Assembly (NCBI RefSeq): GCF_964340395.1
Contig: NC_135550.1
Span: 10,488,408 to 10,552,407, forward strand
Source of the DNA: Glandiceps talaboti
Lineage: Eukaryota; Hemichordata; Enteropneusta; Spengelidae
Length of the DNA stretch: 64,000 nucleotides
Direction: 5' to 3'
The notes under the pieces were generated by a model, which worked only from the letters and a program-made list of their open reading frames with translations, was not told where the DNA came from and searched no databases. This document shows positions 41,901 to 55,163 of this stretch, piece after piece (within the stretch, counting starts at the first letter, position 1; each line of letters starts with the position of its first letter). A program made the translations under genes and the position numbers.

Positions 41901-44900
41901 GGATTGACTGCAGTTATCACAACAAACTCAAATATAACTACTTAGGTAGGTAGCCGAGGAGATTGAAAACTCGCGTATAGACAAATAGAATTGTTTATAC
42001 AGTCAGAAAAGACACATTGTGTTCAGCAAGGCGAGATGGAAGCTAGTGTCCAGTTATGATGTGTCAGCACATGTAATAAGATTTTGTAACACTTACGTGG
42101 GTGTTGTATTTTGTCAATCAGTCCACCTTTTCGAATTACATTAGGTCCATTGATGACTCCTGGTTTGGGCTGAAATTAATGTATGAAAAGAGAGGAGAAA
42201 TGAATTTACAAAATAAATAAATTATATCAATGACTGCCATTTACATGTGATGAAAAGAGTTAAGCTTATACTGTCCTGTGTTTTACATCAACGAATATCC
42301 CTAATGTAAAATCAATGTAACATCTAAAAGCCTTTGCCGTTAAGCTATCCTTGTACACCATTTGTTGATAACACTATCTGATCAAGAACGTTTTATAAAT
42401 TATATCCCCTACCACCCATCCCCCGCCTCCTCTAAAAGAGGCGTTGGTTATTTTCAAAAAGTGAGAAAGGAAAGTATATCCCTAAACCTAGCTTCGACGT
42501 TTGACCTACAAGTACAATATCGCAATATCGTATCATTTTTAAACATCTGAAAGTTTAAAAGTTTCAGGACACTTGTTGTATTCATTTCAAGCAGTTTGAA
42601 AAGGGCCATGCTAAAGTACGAAACTAATGGAAGGTTTAAACTGGATTTTGTACATATCTAGCACAAGAACACTTTTAGCACAACCCCTTTCTGTACACTG
42701 AATGTATTAGTTTTGAAGATTTCTGCCCTCTTCATTCTCTCAAACCAGAGCTAGTTATTTCTTCCGCCTTATACTACGAAATACTGTGGGATGGCGCGTT
42801 ATGAACGGTGCCGTAAAACAGGCCGTGAGGTTGCGACGATGGCCCTCCTCCTTGCACAGTTAAGTTACTGTATTACTCCCAAAAATGTCGCATAGCATCA
42901 CCATTTCGAGTATGTTGATAAGAACCTTCAAATACCACTTATTTTAAGCAGCGGTTGACTGTAATATTGACGTCAAACCAATCAATAGTTGTACGCCTTC
43001 AAACCGTAAATCAAAGCCATAAATGGTATAGCGTCATTTGTACATTTGACGGCTGCTAGCTTGCTATCCTACCTATATAGACTAGAAGAACTATCGCTCC
43101 TTACACTATTTACTATTCGGATCCGCAATCTCGGGAATGTAAATTTAAAAAATGCCAGTTAGGATAGCGGAATAGTGTGTAAGTAGCGATAGTTCTTCTG
43201 GTCTACAGGTAGCTAGGCTAGCTGCTTGGTGGTAAGTTGGTGAACAGCTCAGCGGCTTATACAAACGGCTTAAAGTTTGTACTAAAGACATTTTCTTTAC
43301 GTTCCTTGGCATACAGACAAATGAACAACAAAACTACAGCCTCTTTTGTATTTAACGAACACACTGACACAACTTGTCGTAGGAAGTATTAAATGGTATG
43401 GAAATTCGAGAATTACACCATTTAAAAAATCAACGATGAAGTTAGACTTGGGGCCTCACCAAGAAAAGATATATGGCCACTTTAAATGTTTCACTCTAGT
43501 AGAAAGCATGTTGAACATGTTGTCGCAAATAGGCCTGGTGTACCTTTGCTGTAATGACGATGGTAGGACACAATATCAGCATTTCACACTTCATAAGTTA
43601 CAAATGCAGCGTGAACGATTTGAATTGCTGGCAGTGGAATCGGGGTGATAATTTTAGATAGCGGGTACCAGAAGTGTATGCTTTGTACTTTCTATGTATG
43701 AGTCATTTCTGACTAACATTTTGAAAACGAAAGTAAATAACGTAAGCTAAACGCCGCGAACTTTCTTTCTCTTAAATTGGGGAACCGGCAGTGATCTTTC
43801 GCAATACAAATGCAATACATGTACATAAATATATTCGTCTACATTACACTATCAGCTGATCTGACAGAACAATAGCACCACATCCGCCGCATCCATTGTG
43901 TCGGCCTTTATAATAATAAACATGTCTGTACGAAAACCTGCTGTTCATAAACTTTCCAGAACATTTCGAAACAACCCAGTCTTGGTATTCCGTTCAGTAC
44001 ACATATTGGTAATATAAGCCAATGGGTAAATATTATAGAATTGAAATCGCTATAGCCTATAGGTAGAAGTACCACTGATACAAAAACACGTAAACTGAAA
44101 CCCAACCTGAATGATTTACTTCACATATACACTCAAGTGACCCAATATGACCTCGCTATCATGTAAACTTGTCATATCTTCTAATTTGTGTACATCTGTT
44201 TGCCTAGTCCACTCTCCAATACAGAAATAAAAACAGTTTGTACAAGATTATATTGTTTGCTGAATAGTTGTGACAAAACTTGAACAAGAGAGAAATGCGG
44301 GTATAAAATATTGGCGCTATAACTTTTACCCTAAATAACATGTCGTCACTGGCTTGCGGAATACACTTATTGCCTATAAAGTATAAAGTAGAAATTACTC
44401 CATAAATACCAGAGGTTCATTTGCACATATTTTCACATATTGTCGTGCAATTCTCTGTACATGTAAATGTTGAGGTATTACAGTATACCTGCTAGGCCAT
44501 CAATTTTCATGTTCACTAACAAAATAACAAAATTTGTCCTCTTTATTTCCAGAAACGTAAGAAATTGTTCTTCTGTTACACCGTAATAAGATTGTTTATA
44601 TTGATTGACTCAAATATGGAACGTCCCAATGTTGATGGTACAGAGCCAATCACTGTGCTCGTAGCAGCCACGCCCCTTGTTAAGAGGCGTGTTTTCATGT
44701 TGAGAGACGTACTGTCACTGTCATGTCAAGTGACGCTTTAAATAAATGGGGAAAAAACCATGACAGTGCTGAAACCTGTGTCGCACTGTTAAATCGACAA
44801 CTTTGTGTTTACGATGTATTATCAGACTCTGAGCAAAATCATTCGTCAATTCTGGTCATTCTACTTGTTCAAAATGGACGTATACAGCAAGCACGGACTG

Positions 44901-46259
44901 GATGTTCAGCTGTTGTTTTGATGACTCAAAAGTAAGATAGACTGCCTTACTGTATACTAGAATTGACCAAACGTTTTGGCGTACAACATTGAACAACTAA
45001 ACGCATTGCTTCCCCACAGACGCTCGACGGGGAAGTTGCTATGATAAAAGCAACGGTACGAGAGTGATGCCGCGAGGTCGCTCGGTGTTTGTTCTCGCCT
45101 CACTCTTATTGTGACTAATATGTTATAGGAACTTCACGAACACCTGTGCTCCCACCTGTACGGTTGTACCCCGCCGTCAAGTCAGGGAGATGTCATTAGT
45201 TACGTTGCTGTCGGAATTTTATGAATTTTAGGACCAAAAGTTTGAGGTCTAGCGCTATTTTGAAGTGCAAAATATCTTGATGTACATTTTCAAAACATTT
45301 TAGTAGCCCCACCCCCACCCCTTTCAATATATTCCAGCAGTCCTCTCCCCTGTTGATGCGGGTCTTTAGAGTGACCCCCTCTCAAATTCTACCGGACCCC
45401 CACCAGATAAATAATAGCTTCCCTTTATAGCAAAACAAATGCAACATGTGTAAATACAAGCTGGCACTAGCACTAAAGTGGCTTGTGGAATCGATGACTA
45501 AATCTACGTCACAATCAGCTGATTCGTTGTAAATTAAACAATAACATTGCTGTACGCGTTTTTTTTTCAATTTGTGGCTATTCGCACACCACTCTCAAAA
45601 TTCGTTTACCAGAATAGAATACACAAAGGTGCGTTACGGCTGAGTTGTATTTCCCACTAAAACCAAAGCCTCCCCTTGCAGTTATGAATTTACTATGTTC
45701 ATTATTCTACCCCGTCTCTAACATTCAAAGTCAAGTCAAGGTCCCTCAATACCTGTGGTCAAGTTCACATTCAAACTGCAGGCCACAGTGTTTAAATAAT
45801 GGTATAAAATGTAAAAGAAAGCGCTAATGTGTTTTTTAAAAAAGTTTTCTATAATTAAAAAATCTGTCCACATCTGAGACTTGATTCTAAAAAAAAAAAT
45901 CCAAACATATGTGATGATGAAATATTGAAAGGACAAGGAATAGCTACACCTTTTTTTATCCGACAAAGGTTTAACTTTCAAATGGCCACAAAAAGACAGA
46001 TTGAACGAAAATAATCAAAACACCTTTAGAAAACTTTTTTTTTCGTTTGTACTTCCCCAAGTTTAATTGGCTATGAACAGCCATGGTTAGTTTTCCCACA
46101 ACGAAGAATCTTATATTTTGCCATTTACCCTACCTGTCCTTTGCAGAATGGGAGACCAATTATCCCAACATCTTGAAAAAGGGTTCTTTGTATCGGTTGT
46201 TGATGGAAAATTTTCGAATTAAGTTTGATAAAAGAACTGAACGTCTTGCTGAGCGCCAT
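37984..46259 (-). CDS. ARG2: Arginase, mitochondrial type (ARG2-like)
   Basis: Hydrolyses L-arginine to L-ornithine and urea with a two-manganese centre. Eight minus-strand exons, in order 46134-46259, 42097-42169, 41090-41196, 40249-40571, 39701-39805, 39331-39407, 38676-38735 and 37984-38150, join in one frame to 345 residues (human ARG2 is about 354). All Mn ligands of the family are present: His124 (GGDH), Asp147, His149 and Asp151 (WIDAHVDINTP), Asp255 and Asp257 (SFDIDSLDP). SGNIHGQP and the substrate-binding Glu300 (MVEVNP) are also there. The first 30 residues hold six Lys/Arg and no acid before Asp30, fitting a mitochondrial presequence; the arginase fold begins at VGIIGLPFCKGQ. A cytosolic form cannot be excluded. 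Intron 1 is about 4 kb and the ATG at 46259 opens the frame. The gene lies antiparallel between carriers A and B. Confidence 0.92.
38890..38996. repeat. (GTT)n(ATT)n microsatellite
   Basis: A trinucleotide compound repeat followed by a T run lies in the arginase intron between exons 38676-38735 and 39331-39407. It accounts for a false poly-Leu frame. Confidence 0.95.
42170..46133 (-). other. Arginase intron 1
   Basis: About 4 kb. It contains the hairpin element at 43056-43223 and an isolated atatggccactttaa near 43471 that matches the end of the TTAA foldback family. Otherwise nothing is recognised; open frames here on the plus strand have no family resemblance. Confidence 0.7.
43056..43223. 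mobile_element. Short foldback element in arginase intron 1
   Basis: Arms of about 65 bases (43056-43120 and 43158-43223) pair with a loop of about 40 bases. Shared core: agaagaactatcgct, then cttacac, and flanking gctatcct modules. Probable MITE; only one copy is in the window. Confidence 0.65.
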
Positions 46260-46387
46260 GATTCTGTCTAGAAGTTAGAAGGCTTTTGATGCCGTTCTCT
46301 GCAAAATCTCGTTTGAAGTCCAAGTACCAACGTGCCCTCGTCTGTCTTATACGAGTAACGAATGTTTTTACGAGGGGCCACTTAGAC

Positions 46388-46396
46388 TATATATAC
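46388..46396 (-). promoter_or_regulatory. Possible TATA box of arginase
   Basis: On the minus strand the run gtatatatag lies about 130 bases upstream of the arginase ATG, a plausible distance for a TATA box with a short 5' UTR. AT-rich background makes chance occurrence likely. Confidence 0.2.
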
Positions 46397-46682
46397 TAAT
46401 GATTAAGGTTTTTAAACCAGTAGGTACTGGTGTTGAACGAAATTTCTGAAACAGTGCCAACTGCGAGGAATGTTATCAGCAGATCGAGCCATCATCAAGT
46501 TTGGACTAACCTACTTAATACAAACGCCCCTTTCAAAGGCTATGATCACACACACCCATTTCTTAGAAGAGGGGGAAATTTTCATAAATGATAGTGACAT
46601 CACTATCTGTTTCGATTCGATGACATCACCACAAACAACACACAGAAGTCGTTTTAAAGGGAACGAGAATAATTAACAGGGG

Positions 46683-46683
<1 letters not shown>

Positions 46684-46723
<40 letters not shown>
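46684..46723. repeat. (GT)n microsatellite
   Basis: A pure GT run of about 40 bases in the spacer upstream of arginase. Confidence 0.95.
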
Positions 46724-46725
<2 letters not shown>

Positions 46726-46924
46726 GGAGGGGAGGGGTGGCATGAAAAAATCATGGTGCAATGGGAACCTTGGAAATTCTGAGGGTCTGAATAGGAGATG
46801 GTGAAACATTTACTCTTCATTTAATTTCATTCTTTGAATCAAATTAGGAACATTCATTTATTTATGTATCTTTGTTTCAACAATGTACACTTCATTTACC
46901 GATGTCTTGCTATGTGGTGGATGA

Positions 46925-47077
<153 letters not shown>

Positions 47078-47784
47078 TAAGCCGCCCCCACCCTGTAAAT
47101 TCAGCTCGTTCAGTAAGTTTGGCAGGCAATAAGTCGTCTGACCTAAACACCCATAAGGGCCTGACGCAATCAGGGATTATAAATCACTGTAACGAAGTAT
47201 TGTATTCAAATACTCCATGACAAGATGGCTCTAATGTACACAACTGAAGTATAATTAGATAGACACAAAACCGAAACTCGTGTTGTAATGTGATATTAAG
47301 ATTACAAAAGTAGGTAATAGGCTGATCAAGATTCCTCTGTTGTGCAGATATACTGAATCACCCTGTAATCAAGATAGTGTAAATAATGGAAGTCACCCAA
47401 TGTACACTACAAGATCATGGAAATCATCAGAAACAGCACCCCTGTTATGAGTAAAGTACATGTACATGCAGGTTAGTTTGTGGCCTATGTCTGAGTACGC
47501 CGAAACCTCCATTGTCGCTGTCGTATGTTCTGTACAAAACACTTTACGTACATAACTCGATCTATTTATCTTGCGAAATACATATAATTTCGGTAATTTC
47601 GAAAACGATCTAGAGTAATTGAAATTCATTAACCCTACTTGTGATAAAGACCTGTGTGTGATATACAGCTATATGTCATTCTCACTGCAGTCGATTTCGT
47701 TTCCCTTATTTTCGCCAACTGATCTGTTCATATCCCAGAATGTTTACCAAAAAGTCCAACTTTAGAATTAATGAAGTAATCCAC

Positions 47785-47863
47785 TGACAGACAGACAGAC
47801 AGACAGACATACAGACAGACAGACACAGACAGACAGGCAGACAGACAGACAGGCAGACAGACC

Positions 47864-47902
<39 letters not shown>

Positions 47903-48049
47903 CGACACAGATATATAAACAAACAAACATACATACATACATACATACATACATACATACATACATACATACATACATACATACATACATACATAAACTT
48001 ACATACTCGCGCACGCACGCACGCACGCACGCACGCATACATACATACA

Positions 48050-48082
<33 letters not shown>
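47785..48082. repeat. (CAGA)n(CATA)n(CGCA)n(CA)n compound microsatellite
   Basis: Four simple repeats in series over about 300 bases. The unit order resembles the NPHP1-intron array at 7583-7832, with CGCA units added. Confidence 0.95.
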
Positions 48083-48088
<6 letters not shown>

Positions 48089-49157
48089 AAGTAAGCGAAG
48101 CTAAGCTAAGCTATGACATGACCTTCCCTTTCAGAAGCTAAACATCGTTTTGTCTCAAAGTTTGATTTTACCATTCTATGATTGGCCATTGGTACTTGAA
48201 AGGGTTGGTTCTGAAGTTATCGGGATTCCCGGGTCTGAGGTTCAATATGCACTGGGTAAACATATAATATGGCGTATGTAAGCTTACTGAAAGTTCACAA
48301 TCACACAATTTTCAGGTCTTAAATAACTAACATTTATTTTCTGTCTTCGACCCCAATTTTGCAGACTGTAGCAAAAGCTAAAACATTCTAAACATTCAGG
48401 AGTGTTTTTGTTCTTTTACACCTACCATAACTTGTAATGACTTCATCACCATGCGTGCATTGATTGATTTTTTGTGGTCCTATTCAAAACTCTTAATATT
48501 AGATCAAGCGAGCTAAAGCTTGCTTTCGGTTTTGAAATCATAGACAGAGCACGTCATTTCTTGAAGTTGCTTACGTACGGAGTAAACTTTGAATACTGTA
48601 GAAGTAGCAATTAGATACCCCCTTCGAAATCAAGTACAAAGTACGCAAATAATGTCTCTTTATTTATAAGTTAAAGTAACAAAACAGATCTGTCCAGTCA
48701 TCATGGCGACATCTCTTTGACATCTAATAGTAAGATCCATTTGAACAGTACAAAAAGGAAGGTCGGATCAGGTCACTTCCGTTCCCGTCAGATTTGAATT
48801 TAGATTCCAGACGTAGGTTAGATGCCATTCAGTCACGCCACACTCTCGCCATTGTTTGGACTCACACATGTACGTACTAGTCCTTCTGAATCATGTGAAT
48901 GCACACTCTACACATATCGTATTATTCAAACAGCGTAGGCTCATTTGGATATCTTGAGCCACATACGTCATTTCGTGATGAATTAGCTGATTTGCATATT
49001 CATGATTAACCCATATAGAATATTAAACCTGACTGCATCTAATCTCATTGTCTAAATATTAATTAGAACTTATAAAAAGAATAAAACTCGCCGAGTTTAT
49101 ATTGTTGTCTAATGCGAATAAAAAGTAAAGAAACAGTCCTTCAGGACTAGTACTATC

Positions 49158-50288
49158 ATGTCGTATTGTCCAATTTATTTTTTTGCCTTCGACACTATCG
49201 ATCATCATATTCTACTATCAAGATTATCAAACCTTGGCATTACAGGTATACCTCTACGTTGGCTGTCATGCTACCTAACAAATAGACATCAAAGCGTTAC
49301 TATTAATGGCGTCTCGTCAATATCACAAATACTTGAATCCGGTGTACCACAAGGCTCAGTGCTCGGTCCTTTACTTTTCTGCATATACATCTCACCTCTT
49401 GGACAGCTAATTCGTCAACATAACTTGAATTTCCACCTTTATGCAGATGACAATCAATTGTATTTATCATTTCTACCATCAGACATCTCACCGTCGATCG
49501 CCAACATGGAATCAGCTGTAGATGACATAAAATCCTGGATGACCCGAAATAAATTAAAACTAAACGATGAGAAAACAGAAGTGCTGCTTATTAGATCAAA
49601 GTTCAGTCGTCTACCATGCCCAATCAACCAAATCTCGATTGGCTCGAGTAGCATCCAATTAACTGATTCAGCCAGGAATATAGGAGTCATCTTTGATTGC
49701 AATCACACCTATAGAAAACATATATCTGCAACTTGCCGCTCAATCTACTTTCACCTTCGCAAAATCAGTCACATTCGTCAATTTCTCAGTCAAAGTTCTT
49801 GTCAACAACTAGTTCAAGCCCTACTCTCATCCAAACTCGATTATGGTAATGCTCTTTTGTACGGACTGCCATATGATCATATCAAACCACTACAACACGC
49901 ACAGAACACAGCTGCCAGGATTATCACACGGACAAAGAAACGGGACCACATAACACCAACACTAAAGAAACTACATTGGTTGCCGGTACAATACAGAATA
50001 GAATATAAAATTCTCCTCACCACCTACAAGATATTGCATGGACTTTCACCTTCCTACCTATCAGACATTATCTGTCAGAAACCTAATGTCCGCACACTTC
50101 GGTCGTCGGAAAAATGCCTATTACTGGAACCCAAGTACAGACTTGCATCATTTGGGGGTCGAGCTTTCTCATGTGCTGCACCACGTCTTTGGAACAAATT
50201 ACAACTGGAGCTTCGACAGACACCCACAGTCAATGCCTTCAGGAAACATCTCAAAACACACTTGTTTGCAAAAGTGTTCGATAACTAA
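49158..50288 (+). pseudogene. Reverse transcriptase fragment of non-LTR element
   Basis: An uninterrupted frame of 376 codons whose recognisable homology starts at FDTIDHHILLSRL (about residue 12). It then shows GVPQGSVLGPLLFCIY and the catalytic YADD motif (about residues 95-98). The C-terminal part carries blocks usual in CR1/L2-type proteins: HWLPVQYRIEYKILL, LHGLSPSYL and PRLWNKLQLELR. The first residues are probably flanking DNA. No frameshift or internal stop is present, so the insertion looks fairly young, but it cannot be autonomous without the missing 5' half. Confidence 0.88.
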
Positions 50289-50367
50289 CTGTAAAGCGCC
50301 GCTGAACTCTACTTCGTATTGGATATTGGCGCTCTATAAATGTATTGATTGATTGATTGATTGATTT
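49180..50367 (+). mobile_element. 5'-truncated non-LTR retrotransposon (CR1/L2-type)
   Basis: The element keeps the catalytic half of a reverse transcriptase, the C-terminal region, a short 3' UTR and a (TTGA)n tail at about 50343-50367. A 3' end in short tandem repeats rather than poly(A) is typical of CR1/L2-group elements. The endonuclease and the first part of the reverse transcriptase are absent, as expected of 5' truncation on insertion. No target-site duplication was identified. Confidence 0.88.
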
Positions 50368-51307
50368 TGTCTATCCGTAGAAAATGTGGACTTTGAATTT
50401 GTCTATTCTACTCTATTCTATTATATTCTATAAAACGTGAAAGTAATAGATGCGAATTTAGGTCAGAATCCAAATGCAAATCGATCTGACCTCATTTGAC
50501 CTATTTATGGCCTGACCCATGGCCTATTAGTAGAGAGGTTTTACTCTACGTTTGTGATACAATTTCCCATGTCTGTGTACCGGCGTAAAGTCCTCGTCGC
50601 ATAATACAGTTCATATTTTATGTTGCCACATAATGTCAACCACAAGGTAAGCCTGTGATGTGTTATATTTCGAGATAGAGAGTGTAGTATAAATTATAAG
50701 CGTGTACAATTCAAAATATTTGTGCGTAATACAATGGGCAATATGATATGTTGTAAAAAGCTAACCAAATAACCTGCGTATATACCAGCTACTGGATTTG
50801 GTGATATGCCGTAACTGTGAAACATGTGCAGTGGAGCGAGAAATCCAACTGTGTAGTATTTAAGGTGAAAGTTTGTGTAACGTTCAGGGAAATCCTTGAG
50901 AGCGTCCAAACTTGAGAGCTCAATAATCACTATAAATACCGCTGTCACCATGCATTGAATTGCGGCTGTACATGTGCTGACATCAGCAGCATGGGCCAAT
51001 AGCTGCAGTCACAGAACCTACCATATGCGTTTATCTGTCTTTCGATGTCAGATCGGCTGATCTCATTCAAACGCAGTATTACCATATTCACTCTGTGTGT
51101 ATCGACTACATTGCCTGTAAAGGCTTTTTTTCTAATTTGTATTCCGGGTTTGTATTCCACCGACTTGTACCTCTATACCACCGACGAACGAAATTATCGC
51201 CCTGTTCCAACCTGCCGTGGAAACTTGCAACGACCAGTTTGATAGTCGTATAATACAGAGTGTGTAATAGATTTGTTATTTCATCGGTAACGTTATGTTG
51301 TTATAGT
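50368..51307 (+). other. Spacer and probable promoter/5' UTR of carrier B
   Basis: No gene recognised. The last 350 bases before the ATG at 51308 are richer in CpG than the surroundings, fitting a promoter region. No TATA box assigned. Confidence 0.4.
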
Positions 51308-54300
51308 ATGATGGAGACGAAGACATTTGCCGATCAACGGGACAGGAGAGTAACCTTGTCCGAAAAATATGAAGCCCAGTTGGATTTTGTAGGAGGATGG
51401 TTTGCCGGTAAGTTATTCATGGATGTGTGTGCTTTCAACTTTCAACTGTCAGTGTTTGTGTCGTAGATCTGTGTTTTGTAAATCAGTCATAATTTTTAAA
51501 ACTCAGAACACACTTATAATAATGGTCTGAGTTTGCCAGTAGAACATTGACTCTGAGATTACCACACCGTTGAGGTGAAATATTTGACAAGAGCCAGTTT
51601 TCCACGTCAGCCATCATCAATGGTTGCCTCATGCGACCTCAGGTGACCTTTCACGTTTCACGCAGGGAAGGCGGCTTGATTGTTTGTGTAAGCGGTGGTT
51701 ATCGTCTGTTCGTGCGTGATGTTATTGAACTTCATTCATCAGTTACCAAATAAGGCATCAATTTAACACGGTCAAGAGCATTCAATGTCAAATGTATGTC
51801 TGTTATAAAGGCCGTTCATTTATACTTTAGGTCATTTGCCTGGGTCAAAATATTTTCGAAATTAAAAGACAGCCATATTGAAACTAAATGTTATTACAAA
51901 TAGAACATTTTGGAAATACGAATAAACATGAGATCAAATACATTCACAATATTTCACAGATTTATGACACTTTAATTTGAAAATTAGTACATATGATCAG
52001 ATTTGTTTAGTGTGAGTGTTAAACAATTTAATTTTGAAAACAGGAGTGACGAGGCAATAAATCATGTGTTATGCAAAACAGTTGTCACGCTCCTAGCTGT
52101 CTGTGTCTTGGTCGCTATGGAAAGTTTTTGATAATTCAATTGAACTCAACTTAACCTTGTTATGGCTGTATACGGAAGTAATTCTTTTATCAAAGGAAAC
52201 ATCGATGTGACAGGAAAAAAGAATGTGCATATTGTATAACAGAGTGTCTCTTGTGTGACTACAGTTAGCGCATTTTGGCGTTTCTTTTGTTGAATTTGTT
52301 TGATTGATTAAACTAGTTTGACACCTCTCAAACATTTCATACATATATATCATTTTTTAGGAATGGCGGGTACTGCTGCAGGTCATCCGTTGGATACAAT
52401 CAAGGTTAGTATTGTATGATTTATTCTGTACTAGAAGGATATACCATACAGTACTTCTAGAGTTCAGCACAGTTCACTGAATCAAAACGTGTACATTTGA
52501 CCGCATGGTAATGTAGAAATCTAGCCATCTGCGTACATATACAAGAAATTGTTGCCGATCTCTCACAAAACTAGAATAGCCCAACAGTAATCAGTATTCG
52601 TAAATTATTACAGAATGTACAGTACATAATTAATGTTAATGTCTAGACAGATTTTATGTGTAATAATAGTTAGTCATTAACATGAAAATGATTATGACCC
52701 AAATGACAAAAGCAAGGTATTTAGATCAGATTAGATCGTCGCTAGGCAGACGCAGACTGTATGTATGTGGTTGATCCCTTCAAAGTATGAATTTACCTTT
52801 AGTACCTTTATTTTAAACTTATTCTCAAATATTGTTGAAATGTATTGCTAAAGGTTTAATGTCCTATTTTGTACCAGGCTTTGGTATGCAATCAGCTTTG
52901 ATCTATTTAAGAACATCCTTATAAATTCATGAATTGAAGTAGTTTTATGTAGACATTATGAGCGTTTGTATACATACATACATACATACATACATACATA
53001 CATACATACATACATACATACACAAATACATACATACATGTATACATACATACATACATACATACATACACACATACATACATACATACATACATACATA
53101 CATACATACATACATACATACACACACACATACATACATACATACATACATACATACATACATACATACATACATACATACATACATACATAATGAACTA
53201 AGTTTATATCTAGTTTGAATATCAAAATCAGTCAGAAATTAACTCTACAAAGTAAGGCTAGATGTACTGCAAATATTTTATCAAAAGATTTTTCATCCAT
53301 TCAAATTACATATTTGCTGGACTATATTCAACATAAATTATGTTTTCATTCTTTTTATAGGTCCGTTTGCAGACGGAACAAGTAGCATTTGCAACTAGTA
53401 GTAATGCTACTAAAAATGCACCGGTAAGCTTTGCCATCGATAATAACTGACTTTCATTGATTTCGGGATTTACTGTTGTGGGCAAAGCCGATCATTAGTC
53501 TTTTGTACTCTGTACCAACTGTAAAACTATAAGACGTATTTCATTAACACTCGACAACGAAGTAATGTTTGGCTTTGAATTATCAATCCCAATGTTTTAG
53601 AGTATAGGTACTTTTAAGAGAATTATCCAAATAAGTTATTGTGTTATTGAAGGGCCCTACATTATTCATTATACCCAACCGACTGTAGATATGGATGAAG
53701 CACTTTGGTCATCGCAGGTTGACAGATATCAATAAGGAAACTCTAAGGATATATTTATCCACACCAAAATGATTTGGCCAAGAGTACTCTTCTCTTAAAG
53801 TTCCGTTGTAAAGTAGTACTTTACTTTTTTTTGCTTTAATATCATGAACAGAATTTGCTTCAACTAAAAAGTGTGATTTGTAAGTTTATTACTTACTTAC
53901 TGTTTTACAGATGTTCAGAACCTGGACGGGTCTGGTAACTACATTTCATACTGAAGGGGTATGTTTTCAATTTGGTTTCTTTCTAAGAAAATGTGTGTAG
54001 TCATTCATTAACAATATGGAATGATTAACAGGTATGGCACAGCATATGAAAGATACCTATTGATAGCAACGGCTCTAAAATACTCCCTACTGGCACAGAC
54101 AAGTAAAAAATTTTGACTGCAGTTGTCGTAATATATTTGATTAGTCTCGTTCACTATGCACAAACACAAATTTATTACATTGTTTCAGTGTTTATTTGCA
54201 TGGTAATAGTTTTAAGGCTGTTAGTTCACACTTGACACTTTTCGTAGTACACCCTAAGGTGTTTTTTATATTGCACAAAAAAACCCCAACGTTTGGCAGG

Positions 54301-55163
54301 ACGATGGGGTATAGTCATGGTTCCATGGTTGCTTATTCCATGCATATGTAATTATATAGTCCGGAACCCATATAGGGGTGTTTGCTTTTTTTTTGAAATG
54401 CTGTGACCATGGGATACTCATTACAATTTATTTTGCGTCTTTGTATTAGATGTCCGGCCTATACAAGGGTTTGTTATCTCCAATACTTGGACAGGCATTC
54501 ATCAACGCCATTATATTCGGTGTTAAAAACAACGTGTACAGGAGCCTAGGAGAGGAGAATCAAAACACATTGAGGGGTCACATGATCGCTGGTTCTGCTG
54601 CAGGATTCGCACAGTCATTTGCTGCCTGTCCAATTGAGCTTGGTAAAGTGCGAGTACAACTACAAGGTCAAGGTGTAAGTGCCCAAAAGTACAGGGCTAG
54701 TAATAGCAAAGGTTCTATTGCAAGCATTTATCAAATATTCAAACATGAGGGAATACAAGGTTGCTACCGTGGCATGTCAACTACTGTGGTCAGAGATATT
54801 ACTGGGTTTTCTATATACTTCGGTGTCTTTGAATGGCTTTGTATGAGACGCAAAGAAATGAAGAAAATAGAGGAAGTTGAATTATCGCACTTACTTCTAT
54901 TTGGTGGATCTGCTGGTGTTAGTTCGTGGATCATTTCTCATCCTATCGACCTCATCAAGTCACGACTACAAGCTGATGGAATCAAAGGAAAGAATAAATA
55001 CAAGGGAACGATAGACTGTTTAAAGAAGAGCATTAAAAATGAAGGGGGTAGAGTATTCCTGAAGGGAATGTTTGCCAATTTGTCAAGGGCATTCGTAGTG
55101 AATGCTTGTATTTTTCCATGTGAGGAATACTTCAGAAGGTGGCACAAGAAAACCTTGGTGTAA
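51308..55163 (+). CDS. Mitochondrial carrier, SLC25A29-like (carrier B)
   Basis: Predicted inner-membrane carrier, probably for basic amino acids. Exons 51308-51407, 52361-52404, 53361-53423, 53911-53958 and 54450-55163 join in frame to 322 residues. Signatures are HPLDTIK (about 42-48), CPIELGK and HPIDLIK, followed by SRLQADGIKG. GLYKGLLSP and FINAIIFGV match carrier A. Intron positions 1 and 2 are identical to carrier A, and everything from the second membrane segment onward is one exon. The N-terminal extension before LDFVGGWFAG is about 24 residues and recalls that of carrier A (METxT start). The C terminus ends in FRRWHKK like carrier C, not FPVNAATF as in A29 proper, so an A45/A47/A48-type assignment is possible. 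Two ATGs lie in tandem; the first, at 51308, was chosen. Confidence 0.87.
52970..53191. repeat. (CATA)n microsatellite
   Basis: About 220 bases of CATA units with a few variant CACA units in carrier B intron 2. Confidence 0.97.

Noticed and set aside
43346-43648. Frame of 100 residues antisense to arginase intron 1
   Set aside because: It includes a transposon end (atatggccactttaa) and resembles no known protein.
45000-45120. Structured GC-richer segment considered as a tRNA or small RNA
   Set aside because: No cloverleaf with box A and box B could be drawn.
46083-46271. Frame of 62 residues on the plus strand
   Set aside because: It is the antisense shadow of arginase exon 1.
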